In this document: positions 1 to 6,559 of the stretch, in pieces | Numbering within the stretch: position 1 is the stretch's first letter | Layout: the number at the start of each line of letters is the position of its first letter | Assembly (NCBI RefSeq): GCF_004348325.1 | Contig: NZ_SMKF01000027.1 | Span: 1-44,735 of the forward strand | Source: Micromonospora sp. KC213 | Lineage (GTDB): Bacteria; Actinomycetota; Actinomycetes; Mycobacteriales; Micromonosporaceae | DNA length: 44,735 nucleotides | Direction of reading: 5' to 3' | Notes under the pieces: generated by a model | Databases searched by the model: none | Told to the model about the DNA's origin: nothing | What the model saw: only the letters and a program-made list of their open reading frames with translations | Made by a program: the position numbers and the translations under genes

Positions 1-2
1 AC

Positions 3-98
3 CCCTGGGAAGGCGCATGGCCACCCAGCCCCCAAGCCTGGCGTGTCCGCTGCCGCCAAATCCGCGAAGACATCGAGGAGACCCACCCCCATGCCTAA
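3..98 (+). CDS. C-terminal end of an unidentified upstream gene (partial)
   Basis: Reading frame 3 is open from the window edge to a TAA at 96-98. The peptide is rich in Trp, Arg and Glu and ends in a charged helix-like stretch (RQIREDIEE), which looks like real coding sequence. It overlaps the ATG of the next gene (91) by 8 nt, as expected for an early phage operon. Only 31 codons are visible, so no function can be given. Confidence 0.55.
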   Translation, partial: PWEGAWPPSPQAWRVRCRQIREDIEETHPHA

Positions 99-1005
99 GA
101 TCCGCATCTTCGACGAAGAAGACTCCGCCGCCATCCGCCGCCTCCTCGACGACATCGACCAGCAGCGCAGCCGAGCCGAAGCCGCAGAAGCCGAACGCGA
201 CGACTACCGCGAAGCCCGCGACACCGCCCGGCAAACCGCGGCCTTCCGCAAGGGCATCATCGACCGCCACCGCGCCGAGCTGGGCGCAGCCGGCGAAGTC
301 CTCGCCGTCGTTCGCGACGCCCACGACCAGATCGAGCGAGCACTGGCCCGATACGACACCCGACCCACCACGGAGACCGTCTCGGGCGCCCTCGGTTCCC
401 CGGCCGTCCGCGCGCAGGACGAGCAGCTGGCCCCGTGGATCCGCCGCGCCATCGCCGACCCCGGCAGCATCGCCGGCCGCCGCCGAGGCCCATCCTGGCG
501 CCCCAACGAGGAGGGCTACGCCGACGTGCCGGAGACCCTCGCCGACTGGACCACCCGAGCAGTGCTGCGGATCCTGGCCGTCGACGGCCGGCCGCGCTGC
601 GAACGCTGCTCCCAGGAGATCCGGGTCAACGACCTGTACGACCCGCCGCTGCCCGGTGTCGGGCTGTGGGAGCACCGTGGCGACTGCCCGCCGGCCGATG
701 AGGTCGCCCGTGACGCCACGCTGGCGCAGATCGAGCGTGACGCCGCCCAACTCCAAGCGGACCTCGCCGCCGGCCGGGTTGACGATCACCTCGGCCACAC
801 CCCCGCCCCGCGCCAGATCCCGGAGTACCACTGGGGTCGAGCCTGGTCGCCCACGCAGGACGAGGCCACCTGTCCCTGCGCGAAGGCCCCGTGCGGGTAC
901 GTCATCCGCTCCGCCGACTCGGCCGGCTGCGAGTACCACGGGCCGATGCAGACGATGCGCGGCGGCCACCCGGCAGACCGGTGCCCCGGCAAGCGGGAGG
1001 GCTGA
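91..1005 (+). CDS. Phage early protein, coiled coil plus Cys/His-rich C-terminal part
   Basis: The product has 304 residues. I chose ATG 91 over GTG 43 because GAGGAG lies about 10 nt upstream. Residues about 10-65 are strongly charged and predicted helical or coiled coil. The second half holds probable metal-binding clusters: CERCSQEI with a following HRGDC, then CPCAKAPCG, CEYHG and a final DRCPG. This suggests a zinc-stabilised nucleic-acid-binding or structural protein. I do not recognise a named family. It heads a tightly packed + strand run of small genes and is followed after 3 nt by the next start. Confidence 0.75.
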   Translation: MPKIRIFDEEDSAAIRRLLDDIDQQRSRAEAAEAERDDYREARDTARQTAAFRKGIIDRHRAELGAAGEVLAVVRDAHDQIERALARYDTRPTTETVSGALGSPAVRAQDEQLAPWIRRAIADPGSIAGRRRGPSWRPNEEGYADVPETLADWTTRAVLRILAVDGRPRCERCSQEIRVNDLYDPPLPGVGLWEHRGDCPPADEVARDATLAQIERDAAQLQADLAAGRVDDHLGHTPAPRQIPEYHWGRAWSPTQDEATCPCAKAPCGYVIRSADSAGCEYHGPMQTMRGGHPADRCPGKREG

Positions 1006-1008
1006 CGA

Positions 1009-1275
1009 GTGGACCCGCTGACCGCAGCCTGGCGCCGCCACGACGCCAGCGAGCCCGAGCTGGCCGACGCCCCGCTCTTCGCCAACCACCTCACCGCCGC
1101 CTGGGCCACCCACGAACGCATCCGCGCCCTCGTCTGGCCGCTCGCCTCCGGCCCTGACGGCACCGTGCACACCACCTGTGCCGACGCCACCTGCCACCAC
1201 GACGGCGAGCAGCCCGGCCACGCCCGCTGCCTTGCCGCCCGCGTCCTCGCCGTGCTCGATCGAACGGAGGGCTGA
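1009..1275 (+). CDS. Small hypothetical phage protein
   Basis: The product has 88 residues and starts at GTG 1009, three bases after the preceding stop, within the same early operon. The N-terminal half is helical. The C-terminal half contains a CADATCHHDGE segment followed by HARC, a possible Cys/His metal site. No family is recognised. Codon bias (G/C at third positions) supports coding in this frame, and the start/stop packing with both neighbours supports an operon. Confidence 0.65.
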   Translation: MDPLTAAWRRHDASEPELADAPLFANHLTAAWATHERIRALVWPLASGPDGTVHTTCADATCHHDGEQPGHARCLAARVLAVLDRTEG

Positions 1276-1278
1276 CCG

Positions 1279-1530
1279 GTGACGTGCGACGTGTGCGGCC
1301 TCCCCGACAACTACCGAGGCCAGGGCGACGGCATCGGATCCTGCGACTGCCCCCGCTGTGACTGCGGCGCGGCGCGCAGCTCGGCGTTCTGCACCTGCGA
1401 CCCCGACTGCGACTGCGACGACCCGGACTGCGGTTGGTACGACCGCTGCGACCGTGCCGACGACGAGTGGCCCGACGACGTCGTCCTACGGCCCGTCGAG
1501 ACCGTCGAGCTGCCCGGGGTGTCCCGGTGA
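1279..1530 (+). CDS. Very Cys/Asp-rich small protein
   Basis: The product has 83 residues, 12 of them Cys, mostly in CxC, CxxC and DCDC patterns between residues 3 and 57 (for example CDCPRCDCG and CTCDPDCDC). It also carries many Asp. The composition suggests one or more bound zinc ions or metal clusters. It starts at GTG 1279, three bases after the previous stop, and its TGA overlaps the GTG of the next gene. The function is unknown; a transcription-modulating or host-takeover role is only speculation. Confidence 0.65.
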   Translation: MTCDVCGLPDNYRGQGDGIGSCDCPRCDCGAARSSAFCTCDPDCDCDDPDCGWYDRCDRADDEWPDDVVLRPVETVELPGVSR

Positions 1531-1712
1531 CCGCCCGCCGCATCGCCATCGCCGGCGCCATCGCCCTCATCGCCAGCACCACCGCCATCCTCGCCCTCGA
1601 CGCCGCCGCCCGCGCCTGGGGCAACCCCGCCGCCGCCGTCCTCGTCGCCCTGGCCGCCGTGTGGCTCGGCCAGGGAATCGCACCCCTCATCCGCCACAGG
1701 AGGCACCGGTGA
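1527..1712 (+). CDS. Small two-helix membrane protein
   Basis: The product has 61 residues and starts at GTG 1527, which overlaps the preceding TGA (GTGA). It has two hydrophobic stretches, about residues 6-24 and 33-52, flanked by Arg, and ends in a basic tail (RHRRHR), so it is a likely inner-membrane hairpin protein. Its stop overlaps the start of the following XRE gene. No family is recognised, and frame choice rests on the GTGA couplings and the hydrophobic pattern. Confidence 0.55.
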   Translation: MTARRIAIAGAIALIASTTAILALDAAARAWGNPAAAVLVALAAVWLGQGIAPLIRHRRHR

Positions 1713-2035
1713 AAGTCACCTCTCCGAACACGCTGACCCGCGTCGTTGTTCACAACATCGACCTGATGCGAAAGGCACGCGGATGGACCAAGACGGAGCT
1801 CGTGCAGCGTCTTGATTCCGCTGGCTGGCCGATGAAGCACTCGGTCGCCATCGACCGATTGGGCGACGGGCGTCGGACGCTCACCGTCGACGAGCTGGCC
1901 ATCCTCGGCAAGGTCTTCAGCGTCGAGCCATGGTCGCTCACCGTTCCGCCCACGTGCGATGCCTGCCTCGGTTCGCCTCCCGCTGGGTTCGCCTGTCTTG
2001 CCTGCGGGGCCAACACCGCCCGCACGACCGCCTGA
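1709..2035 (+). CDS. XRE-family HTH regulator with C-terminal zinc knuckle
   Basis: The product has 108 residues. Residues about 8-75 read as a Cro/CI-type helix-turn-helix with the usual order (RKARGWTKTELVQRL, then a recognition region and the closing ELAILGKVFSVEPWSL). The C-terminus has a CDAC...CLAC pair that could bind zinc. It starts at GTG 1709, overlapping the stop of the membrane protein upstream (GTGA). Its position inside the early operon suggests an early or Cro-like regulator rather than the main repressor, which is more likely the XRE-TPR protein at 30669-31904. Confidence 0.8.
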   Translation: MKVTSPNTLTRVVVHNIDLMRKARGWTKTELVQRLDSAGWPMKHSVAIDRLGDGRRTLTVDELAILGKVFSVEPWSLTVPPTCDACLGSPPAGFACLACGANTARTTA

Positions 2036-2043
2036 GGAGCGCA

Positions 2044-2721
2044 GTGACCTCGCCACACCACCTCCACGCCACCGCCGCCGCCTGGTCCCTCCACACCGCC
2101 CGCACCCACCTCGCCCAGCTCGCCGACGAGGAAGCCGCCCAGATCGCCGCCGAGCAGCTGGAGGCCCCCGCTCTGCTCCGCTCCCCGGCCTGGGGACGCC
2201 GCCACGCCCTCGGCGGCCACGGCGACCCCACCCCCGGAATGGTCGTAGTCGCCACAGACCGCCGGCCAGCCCGGCGCAACCGGTGGGCCCTCCTGCTCGC
2301 CCGCGCCGACCGCCGCATCACCGGAGTCGCCGCCATGCTCCGCCTCGACGGCCCCGACCCGCTCCGGCTCATCCTCGACACCATCCCGAGCACCCAGCCC
2401 GGCACCGCCGCCATCGTCGCCCGCCACCTGGCCGACGAGGACACCTGGGTACGCAACGCGATCGACCTCCGGCCCGCGCGAGAGCCGCTGCCCGGTGTCG
2501 CCTGCCCGCACTGCGGCGAACGCCAGCTGTACGTCCAGACCGCCGGCCCCGTCAACGCCTGGACCGTCGTCTGCTCTACCGGCCGCCTCTGCACCGGCGA
2601 GGGCTGCCCGTGCGGGATGCCCGGGGCGGTCGAGGGCGTCGCCCACATCTGGCCGCGGAGTACGGTGCTCACGGAGTGCAATAAGCCGATGACGACCCCC
2701 GCCAGGAGCGCCCATGCCTGA
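2044..2721 (+). CDS. Hypothetical protein with zinc-ribbon-like domain
   Basis: The product has 225 residues and starts at GTG 2044, eight bases after the XRE stop. The N-terminal part is helical and Ala-rich. The central region has a short beta-rich segment (PGMVVVATDRR). The C-terminal third carries CPHCGERQ followed after about 20 residues by CSTGRLC and EGCPCGMPG, a zinc-ribbon pattern. Proteins of this general design recur in actinophage early regions without assigned function. Its end overlaps the start of the ATPase gene by 8 nt. Confidence 0.7.
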   Translation: MTSPHHLHATAAAWSLHTARTHLAQLADEEAAQIAAEQLEAPALLRSPAWGRRHALGGHGDPTPGMVVVATDRRPARRNRWALLLARADRRITGVAAMLRLDGPDPLRLILDTIPSTQPGTAAIVARHLADEDTWVRNAIDLRPAREPLPGVACPHCGERQLYVQTAGPVNAWTVVCSTGRLCTGEGCPCGMPGAVEGVAHIWPRSTVLTECNKPMTTPARSAHA

Positions 2722-3265
2722 GCACCTCATCCCCGCTCGCTACAGCGACGCCGAGACCTCCCTACCCGAAGTCGACCGCTGGTGCAGCGCCATCCTGGCC
2801 GGCTCCAGGGCCCGCCTTCTGCTTCTCGGCCCATGCATGTCCGGGAAGACCCACACCGCGTACGCCGCTCTCCGCCGTCTCCTCGCGGCCGGCTACCCAC
2901 CGGCCAGCCTGGGGGTGTACAGGGCGTACGAGATGGCCCGCGACTACAACCCGCAGCTCATCGAGCAAGCACCGCCGGTGATCTTCCTCGACGACCTGAC
3001 CGACCGAAGCGACAATGTGGCCGGCGTCAAGAACCTCGAACCCGATGAGCCGGAGATCCAAGCTTTGATGGCGATGCACCAGGGCGCAGTCGTAGACGCT
3101 GCCGAGAGGTTGGCGGGGCGGGCAGGCACCTCATGGATCGCCTGCGCGTCAAACCGAGAGAGGCTTGCGGCGGACCTGGGAGAGGACGTCGCCGTCAAGC
3201 TCCTCGCCGTCGCTGACGTGGTCGAGCTTTCACCGAGGCCGCAGCGTCCTGTCCTGGACTGGTGA
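2714..3265 (+). CDS. DnaC/IstB-like AAA+ ATPase, probable helicase loader
   Basis: The product has 183 residues and starts at ATG 2714, overlapping the upstream gene. Walker A is GPCMSGKT at residues 39-46 and Walker B is VIFLDDLT at 89-96. A sensor-I-like CASNRERL follows near residue 148. Size and motif order match phage DnaC-type ATPases that load the replicative helicase at a phage origin. No primase, helicase or polymerase gene is in the window, so the element probably borrows host replication enzymes. The exact role is inferred. Confidence 0.75.
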   Translation: MPEHLIPARYSDAETSLPEVDRWCSAILAGSRARLLLLGPCMSGKTHTAYAALRRLLAAGYPPASLGVYRAYEMARDYNPQLIEQAPPVIFLDDLTDRSDNVAGVKNLEPDEPEIQALMAMHQGAVVDAAERLAGRAGTSWIACASNRERLAADLGEDVAVKLLAVADVVELSPRPQRPVLDW

Positions 3266-3292
3266 CCTGCTACGTGGCGGTCGCCAGCCACG

Positions 3293-3682
3293 ATGGGAAG
3301 GGTGACCGACCCCTCGCCCTCCGGCGGCCGACGAAAGTTCGGGCGCGACGTCGCAATCAACGTCTTGGCGAACCTCATCGCGGCGGCCATCCTCTACCTG
3401 CTCGCAGTCGCCGGCCGCTATGTCGCCGCCAATTGGGTACTCGTGGTGCTGTCTCTGGTCCTTCTAGTGATCGCCGGCACCGCGACCCTGATGAGCCTCC
3501 TACTGGCTACCACTGTCCTGAACTCGGTCCGAATCGGAGGCTGGGCCGCTGCAGACGGTCGGCCCGGTCGGGGTCGCCGTACACTCCTGGTCGCGCAGCG
3601 CGGTGAAGGGGTGGCGCCCACGTCTGAGCCGAGGCGAGGTGCTCCATCAGCTGGCCCAGCGGATGACCATGCAGGACAGTGA
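3293..3682 (+). CDS. Two-TM membrane protein with hydrophilic tail
   Basis: The product has 129 residues. After a charged 18-residue start there are two strong hydrophobic segments, about residues 21-43 and 47-76, then a Gly/Arg-rich hydrophilic C-terminus. ATG 3293 is used; GTG 3302 is an alternative. It follows the ATPase gene by 27 nt and is the last gene of the early run. It could be an exclusion or membrane-anchoring protein, but nothing in the sequence fixes this. Confidence 0.55.
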   Translation: MGRVTDPSPSGGRRKFGRDVAINVLANLIAAAILYLLAVAGRYVAANWVLVVLSLVLLVIAGTATLMSLLLATTVLNSVRIGGWAAADGRPGRGRRTLLVAQRGEGVAPTSEPRRGAPSAGPADDHAGQ

Positions 3683-3737
3683 CCTGTGAAACACGTCTCT
3701 ATGGACGGTCGCAGTGCAGAAAAACTCACCTGTGTAA

Positions 3738-3753
3738 TGTGATCGTAGTCACA
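3738..3753. promoter_or_regulatory. CRP/GlxR-like palindrome TGTGA-N6-TCACA
   Basis: The sequence TGTGATCGTAGTCACA has perfect 5-bp inverted half-sites with the six-base spacing of CRP/FNR-family operators such as actinobacterial GlxR. It lies in a gene-free stretch 256 nt upstream of the ATG at 3994. Chance occurrence of a single 16-bp match is possible. Confidence 0.35.
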
Positions 3754-3951
3754 CGCAAATCGCTTGATATCTGGACCAGTGCCGGTAAATTCGGACAGCC
3801 ATCCTAGCGCTCGGCTACGGCCCAAATGCGATGCGTATCCGGCCTGCACGGTCCGTCACGCTGATTCGACTACAGTGCCTAGTGCAGAAGACATTGAGCC
3901 GTCTTCCTCCGGGGGTGAGGCACTCGCCCCGCCGTACGGGAGGCGAGGGAT

Positions 3952-3970
3952 CTCCCGCAGTGAGCGGGAG
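3952..3970 (+). other. Leader hairpin upstream of small membrane gene
   Basis: CTCCCGC (3952-3958) and GCGGGAG (3964-3970) form a perfect 7-bp stem with a 5-base loop. It sits 12 nt before the GGAGG ribosome site of the gene at 3994. It could affect translation or termination; no T-run follows. Confidence 0.4.
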
Positions 3971-3993
3971 CGCCTGCCGGCTGGAGGTGGTTC

Positions 3994-4167
3994 ATGTCCA
4001 TGCATCCAGAGCCCTTGGGTGAGTCTAAGGGTTCTAGCGACACCCCACCCCCTCAGGCTCGCAGGTCTGAAGGGGCGGGCCGGACGGTCGTCCTGATCAT
4101 TCAGGGCGCCGCCGGTATCGCCACCATCGCGGGCGTCATGCTCACGAATGGTTGTGGGCCCTTCTGA
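3994..4167 (+). CDS. 57-residue single-TM protein
   Basis: A good ribosome site, GGAGG at 3983-3987, lies six bases before ATG 3994. The product has a Pro/Ser-rich charged N-terminus of about 30 residues, then a hydrophobic helix (TVVLIIQGAAGIATIAGVML), and ends NGCGPF. It is probably a small membrane protein with its tail outside. No family is known to me. The strong ribosome site and sensible topology make it more than a random reading frame, and its surroundings contain no competing gene. Confidence 0.5.
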   Translation: MSMHPEPLGESKGSSDTPPPQARRSEGAGRTVVLIIQGAAGIATIAGVMLTNGCGPF

Positions 4168-4455
4168 TTGGCCGTCAGGAGAGCCTGTTGCGGTAGGGGG
4201 TTCTCGCCTTGTCCATCTTCCCGGGTGGGGCGAGGCCCTTTGCTCTCTCCACCTCTTGCGTCCCAGCCACCCAGCCAGGGGAGTTCCCCCTGAGGTGGCT
4301 TGGCTCTACTTCAAGTGGGTGGAGCTGGTCACAACCTTACACCCCAGAGTGAGTATGGTGACTTTCCGCGCATGGTCCACGCCTGTCCGCCATGTTGGCG
4401 AGCAGGCATGATCAAAAATGAGGGCACCATAATGACCATTATGCTCGGCGGGACG
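4168..4455. other. Intergenic region, no gene seen
   Basis: These 288 bases hold no convincing coding frame. The right part is AT-richer and includes the inverted repeat at 4428-4443 immediately after the stop of the minus-strand gene at 4456. Confidence 0.45.
4428..4443. repeat. Inverted repeat CATAATG-AC-CATTATG
   Basis: A perfect 7-bp palindrome with a 2-base centre, unusually AT-rich for this DNA. It lies 12 bases beyond the 3' end of the gene at 4456-4890. It could be a protein-binding site; the two-base centre is too tight for a good hairpin. Confidence 0.35.
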
Positions 4456-4890
4456 TTACGGCAGCGGAATCACCACCCATCCATCGCTGCCCTCCCAACG
4501 AGCCCTGATTTCGGTCACCTCTGGCAGCTCTGCCGGAGTCGCCACCCAGAAGCCCAGGGACTGTCCGGGGGACAACCTCACCGCCGACAGAGACGCCTCC
4601 CCCGATGCGCGGACCAGGCCATCCTCATCATGGATTTCCAGCGAAACCGCCGGTTCCGTTCCCGCGTTGCGGAGCAGGTAACTGTTCGGGGCGCCTCGAT
4701 GGACCACCTGCCACGCCACCGGCGACGGAGGCGGCGGCAAAGCTGCCTCAGCCGCCGCAGCCTGGCGCTCGGCAGCCTCCGCCGACCGTCGGGCTGCGTC
4801 AGCGGACGCCTTAGCGTGTCTCAGGCCCCAAGCCGAAACGGCGACAGCAACGACAGAGATGATGATCGCGATGACATCCGTCCATTTCAT
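4456..4890 (-). CDS. Membrane-tethered protein, paralog A of a divergent pair
   Basis: The product has 144 residues from ATG 4890. It has one N-terminal TM helix (about residues 3-22), an Ala/Arg/Glu helical stalk (RRSAEAAERQAAAAEAA), a PPPPSPVAW hinge, and a beta-rich C-terminal domain (YLLRNAGTEPAVSLEI, then a closing ARWEG). The layout and many residues match the gene at 5000-5458 on the other strand, so the two are paralogs. No ribosome site is present, and a TAGCTT box 7 nt before the ATG suggests leaderless expression. The C-terminal domain resembles an Ig-like or DUF11-type fold. Function is unknown; a surface or exclusion role is possible. Confidence 0.8.
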   Translation of the reverse strand: MKWTDVIAIIISVVAVAVSAWGLRHAKASADAARRSAEAAERQAAAAEAALPPPPSPVAWQVVHRGAPNSYLLRNAGTEPAVSLEIHDEDGLVRASGEASLSAVRLSPGQSLGFWVATPAELPEVTEIRARWEGSDGWVVIPLP

Positions 4891-4897
4891 GCCTTGC

Positions 4898-4903
4898 AAG
4901 CTA
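4898..4903 (-). promoter_or_regulatory. -10 box TAGCTT, probable leaderless promoter
   Basis: On the minus strand TAGCTT fits TANNNT and ends 7 nt before the ATG at 4890, placing the start of transcription at or near the start codon. No clear -35 is visible. Confidence 0.4.
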
Positions 4904-4987
4904 CCGATCTGCCACCTCTAACGTCCTGAGCTGAACGGCCCGGCCAGCGTCGGTAGGAGAGCCGAGTTGGAGGTGTTGTGAGCTCGA

Positions 4988-4993
4988 TAGGCT
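4988..4993 (+). promoter_or_regulatory. -10 box TAGGCT, probable leaderless promoter
   Basis: TAGGCT fits TANNNT and ends 6 nt before ATG 5000. No Shine-Dalgarno sequence sits at the right distance, as expected for a leaderless transcript. Confidence 0.42.
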
Positions 4994-4999
4994 CGGACC

Positions 5000-5458
5000 A
5001 TGCAGCTTGACCTAGGGGATGTGCCCGCCTGGACGGCGCTCGTCCTCTCTGGCGCAGCCGTCTACGTCGCGACTCGCGCCAACCGGCATGCTCGCGACTC
5101 CGCCGCCGCCTCCAAGGATTCCGCTGGCTCGGCCCGCCGGTCCGCCGACGCGGCCGAGCGTCAGGCCCTGGCCGCTGAAGCCGCTATTCCACCGCCACCA
5201 CCGCAGGTCGCCTGGCGGGTCGAATGGGTAAGTAAACAGCGTTACCTGCTGCGCAACATCGGCGTGGGCACCGCGACCGGGGTCAAGGTCGAGGTCCGAA
5301 ACGCTCACCCCCTCGCCGGGCTCAAACTCGGCGACGGCACCCTCGAATCGAACCAATCCGTCTCGTTCCTCATCATGGGCAGCATGGGCCGGCCAGCACC
5401 GACCGAACTCTGGGTCTCGTGGGACGGTCAGGAAGAGCCGATTGCGGTCGCGATCTGA
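5000..5458 (+). CDS. Membrane-tethered protein, paralog B of a divergent pair
   Basis: The product has 152 residues. It has an N-terminal hydrophobic helix (about residues 9-26), a helical stalk (RRSADAAERQALAAEAA), a PPPPPQVAW hinge, then a beta-rich domain (YLLRNIGVGTATGVKVEV, QSVSFLIMG, LWVSWDG). Stalk, hinge and YLLRN motif match the minus-strand gene at 4456-4890. The 109-base space between the two ATGs carries both promoters. Its TGA shares a base with the ATG of the next gene, so the two are probably co-translated. Function is unknown. Confidence 0.8.
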   Translation: MQLDLGDVPAWTALVLSGAAVYVATRANRHARDSAAASKDSAGSARRSADAAERQALAAEAAIPPPPPQVAWRVEWVSKQRYLLRNIGVGTATGVKVEVRNAHPLAGLKLGDGTLESNQSVSFLIMGSMGRPAPTELWVSWDGQEEPIAVAI

Positions 5459-5748
5459 TGGGCTACGACAGGGAACTCGACAACGCCGCACTCGGCCTCG
5501 CGATCGTCACTGCGCTCGCCAGTGGCGACACCGAGCAGGTAAACCGCCTGCTTCACGGCCACATCCGCGCTTCACCGTCCGTGGAGCAGGGCACCAACGA
5601 CATCATCAACGGATTGATCTTTACCGCGTCGACACTGCTCACCAAGGCCGCCTCCGCCGCCAACGTGGATGAAACGACGATCCTCCAGGAGATCGGCATG
5701 CTCTACGCCGATCGCGAGGGTTACGGACGCGAGGACGAGCAGCGGTGA
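5458..5748 (+). CDS. Small helical hypothetical protein
   Basis: The product has 96 residues and starts at ATG 5458, overlapping the stop of paralog B (TGATG). It is acidic and mostly helical (LGLAIVTALASGD, NDIINGLIFTASTLLTKAASAANV). No cysteines or membrane helix. Its TGA overlaps the start of the following HTH gene, making a three-gene coupled operon from 5000. No family is recognised. Confidence 0.65.
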   Translation: MGYDRELDNAALGLAIVTALASGDTEQVNRLLHGHIRASPSVEQGTNDIINGLIFTASTLLTKAASAANVDETTILQEIGMLYADREGYGREDEQR

Positions 5749-5984
5749 TGTACGTGGCCGGCCGGGAGTACGGGACTGCTGCCGAGATCGCCGAGCGGCT
5801 CGGTCCAGACGTCACCGTTGCCATGGTCCGCAACTGGCACCAGCGTGACGGCCTGGAGAGCCGGCGCGTCGCCCGGACGGTCTACTACCCCCTCGACCAG
5901 GCGGCCCAGATCGAGGCTGCGAAGCGTCGAACGCCACGCGGACGGCCACGGCAGCTTGACGGCGCCCAGGTCAGCGCCGCATGA
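5748..5984 (+). CDS. Small MerR-like HTH DNA-binding protein
   Basis: The product has 78 residues from ATG 5748 (GTG 5745 is also possible). Residues about 8-55 read as a winged-helix/HTH of the MerR or excisionase type: TAAEIAERLGPDVTVAMVRNW followed by a wing-like SRRVARTVYYPLDQAAQIE. The C-terminus is basic (RRTPRGRPR). Such small proteins commonly precede the terminase genes in actinophages and may recognise packaging or promoter sites. It is followed by a double hairpin region. Confidence 0.72.
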   Translation: MYVAGREYGTAAEIAERLGPDVTVAMVRNWHQRDGLESRRVARTVYYPLDQAAQIEAAKRRTPRGRPRQLDGAQVSAA

Positions 5985-6019
5985 TTTGATCACTCACCGC
6001 CACAGGCGGAGTGTGCCCG

Positions 6020-6051
6020 CAGCCCGGTAGAGCCCCACGGCTCCCGGGCTG
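6020..6051. terminator. Stem-loop, probable terminator part 1
   Basis: CAGCCCGG (6020-6027) pairs with CCGGGCTG (6044-6051), and an inner GAGCC/GGCTC stem (6030-6034/6039-6043) closes a CCAC loop. It lies 36 nt after the HTH gene stop. Confidence 0.5.
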
Positions 6052-6089
6052 TACTGCGTCCAGGGGGCGGGACGCACGGGCTCGGGGGC

Positions 6090-6123
6090 GCGGGCAGGCT
6101 GCTGTGGTGGCCGGCCTGCCCGC
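6090..6123. terminator. Stem-loop between convergent genes
   Basis: GCGGGCAGGC (6090-6099) and GCCTGCCCGC (6114-6123) form a perfect 10-bp stem with a 14-base loop. It sits between the + HTH gene and the convergent minus gene at 6135, so it could stop both. There is no T-run, which is common in high-GC actinobacteria. Confidence 0.6.
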
Positions 6124-6134
6124 ACACCCGCCGG

Positions 6135-6440
6135 CTACGACTGGCCCAACTTCGCCTTCGCATCCTGGAAGGTGGCGGCCTCCGCCTGCCACTGTTCCAG
6201 CATCTCCTGCGGCGAGGGACCGCCGAACGCCGCACACACGGCCATCAGCGGCGGCAACAGGTCAGCCGGCCACCCGCCAGGGATATCCACGTCCACCTCG
6301 AAGACATGGGTGGCGACATCGCGACTGATGTGGATGCTGAGAAAGCCGGCCGCAGTGACCAATCGCACGACGTCCGCGACCTCGTCAGAAGTGTCGATCT
6401 GGTCGATGCGCAGGATGCCGGGGCGGAACTTCGCTCGCAT
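6135..6440 (-). CDS. Hypothetical phage protein on the opposite strand
   Basis: The product has 101 residues. ATG 6440 is chosen because GAGAGG lies 6 nt upstream on the minus strand; a longer GTG start at 6491 lacks one. The protein is mixed alpha/beta with an acidic middle (VFEVDVDIPGGW) and a helical end. No family is recognised. It stands alone on the minus strand between early genes and the terminase, a typical place for an accessory gene. The fragment after position 6440 up to the terminase start holds no other gene. Confidence 0.6.
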   Translation of the reverse strand: MRAKFRPGILRIDQIDTSDEVADVVRLVTAAGFLSIHISRDVATHVFEVDVDIPGGWPADLLPPLMAVCAAFGGPSPQEMLEQWQAEAATFQDAKAKLGQS

Positions 6441-6559
6441 GCAGTACCTCTCGGGTCGGGCCAGCTGATGCCGGCCACTGCCCCCGATCAACCTCCACTG
6501 CGGAGGGTGTATTCCTGATCACTGACCCTGACCGGACAAGGTGCCGGGACGGAGTAGCC

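Larger units (their letters stand above)
3683..3993. other. Gene-poor regulatory stretch
   Basis: This 311-base stretch is less G+C-rich than its surroundings and has no convincing gene on either strand. It holds the TGTGA-N6-TCACA palindrome at 3738-3753 and a hairpin at 3952-3970 just ahead of the small gene at 3994. It is likely the control region for that gene. Confidence 0.5.

Noticed and set aside
43..90. N-terminal extension of the first full gene to GTG 43
   Set aside because: No ribosome site before 43, and the upstream gene's frame 3 is coding through 98; ATG 91 has GAGGAG.
4300..4929. 209-codon + frame across 4300-4929
   Set aside because: Most of it is antisense to the well-supported paralog A gene, and the peptide is Arg/Ser/Pro-rich without structure.
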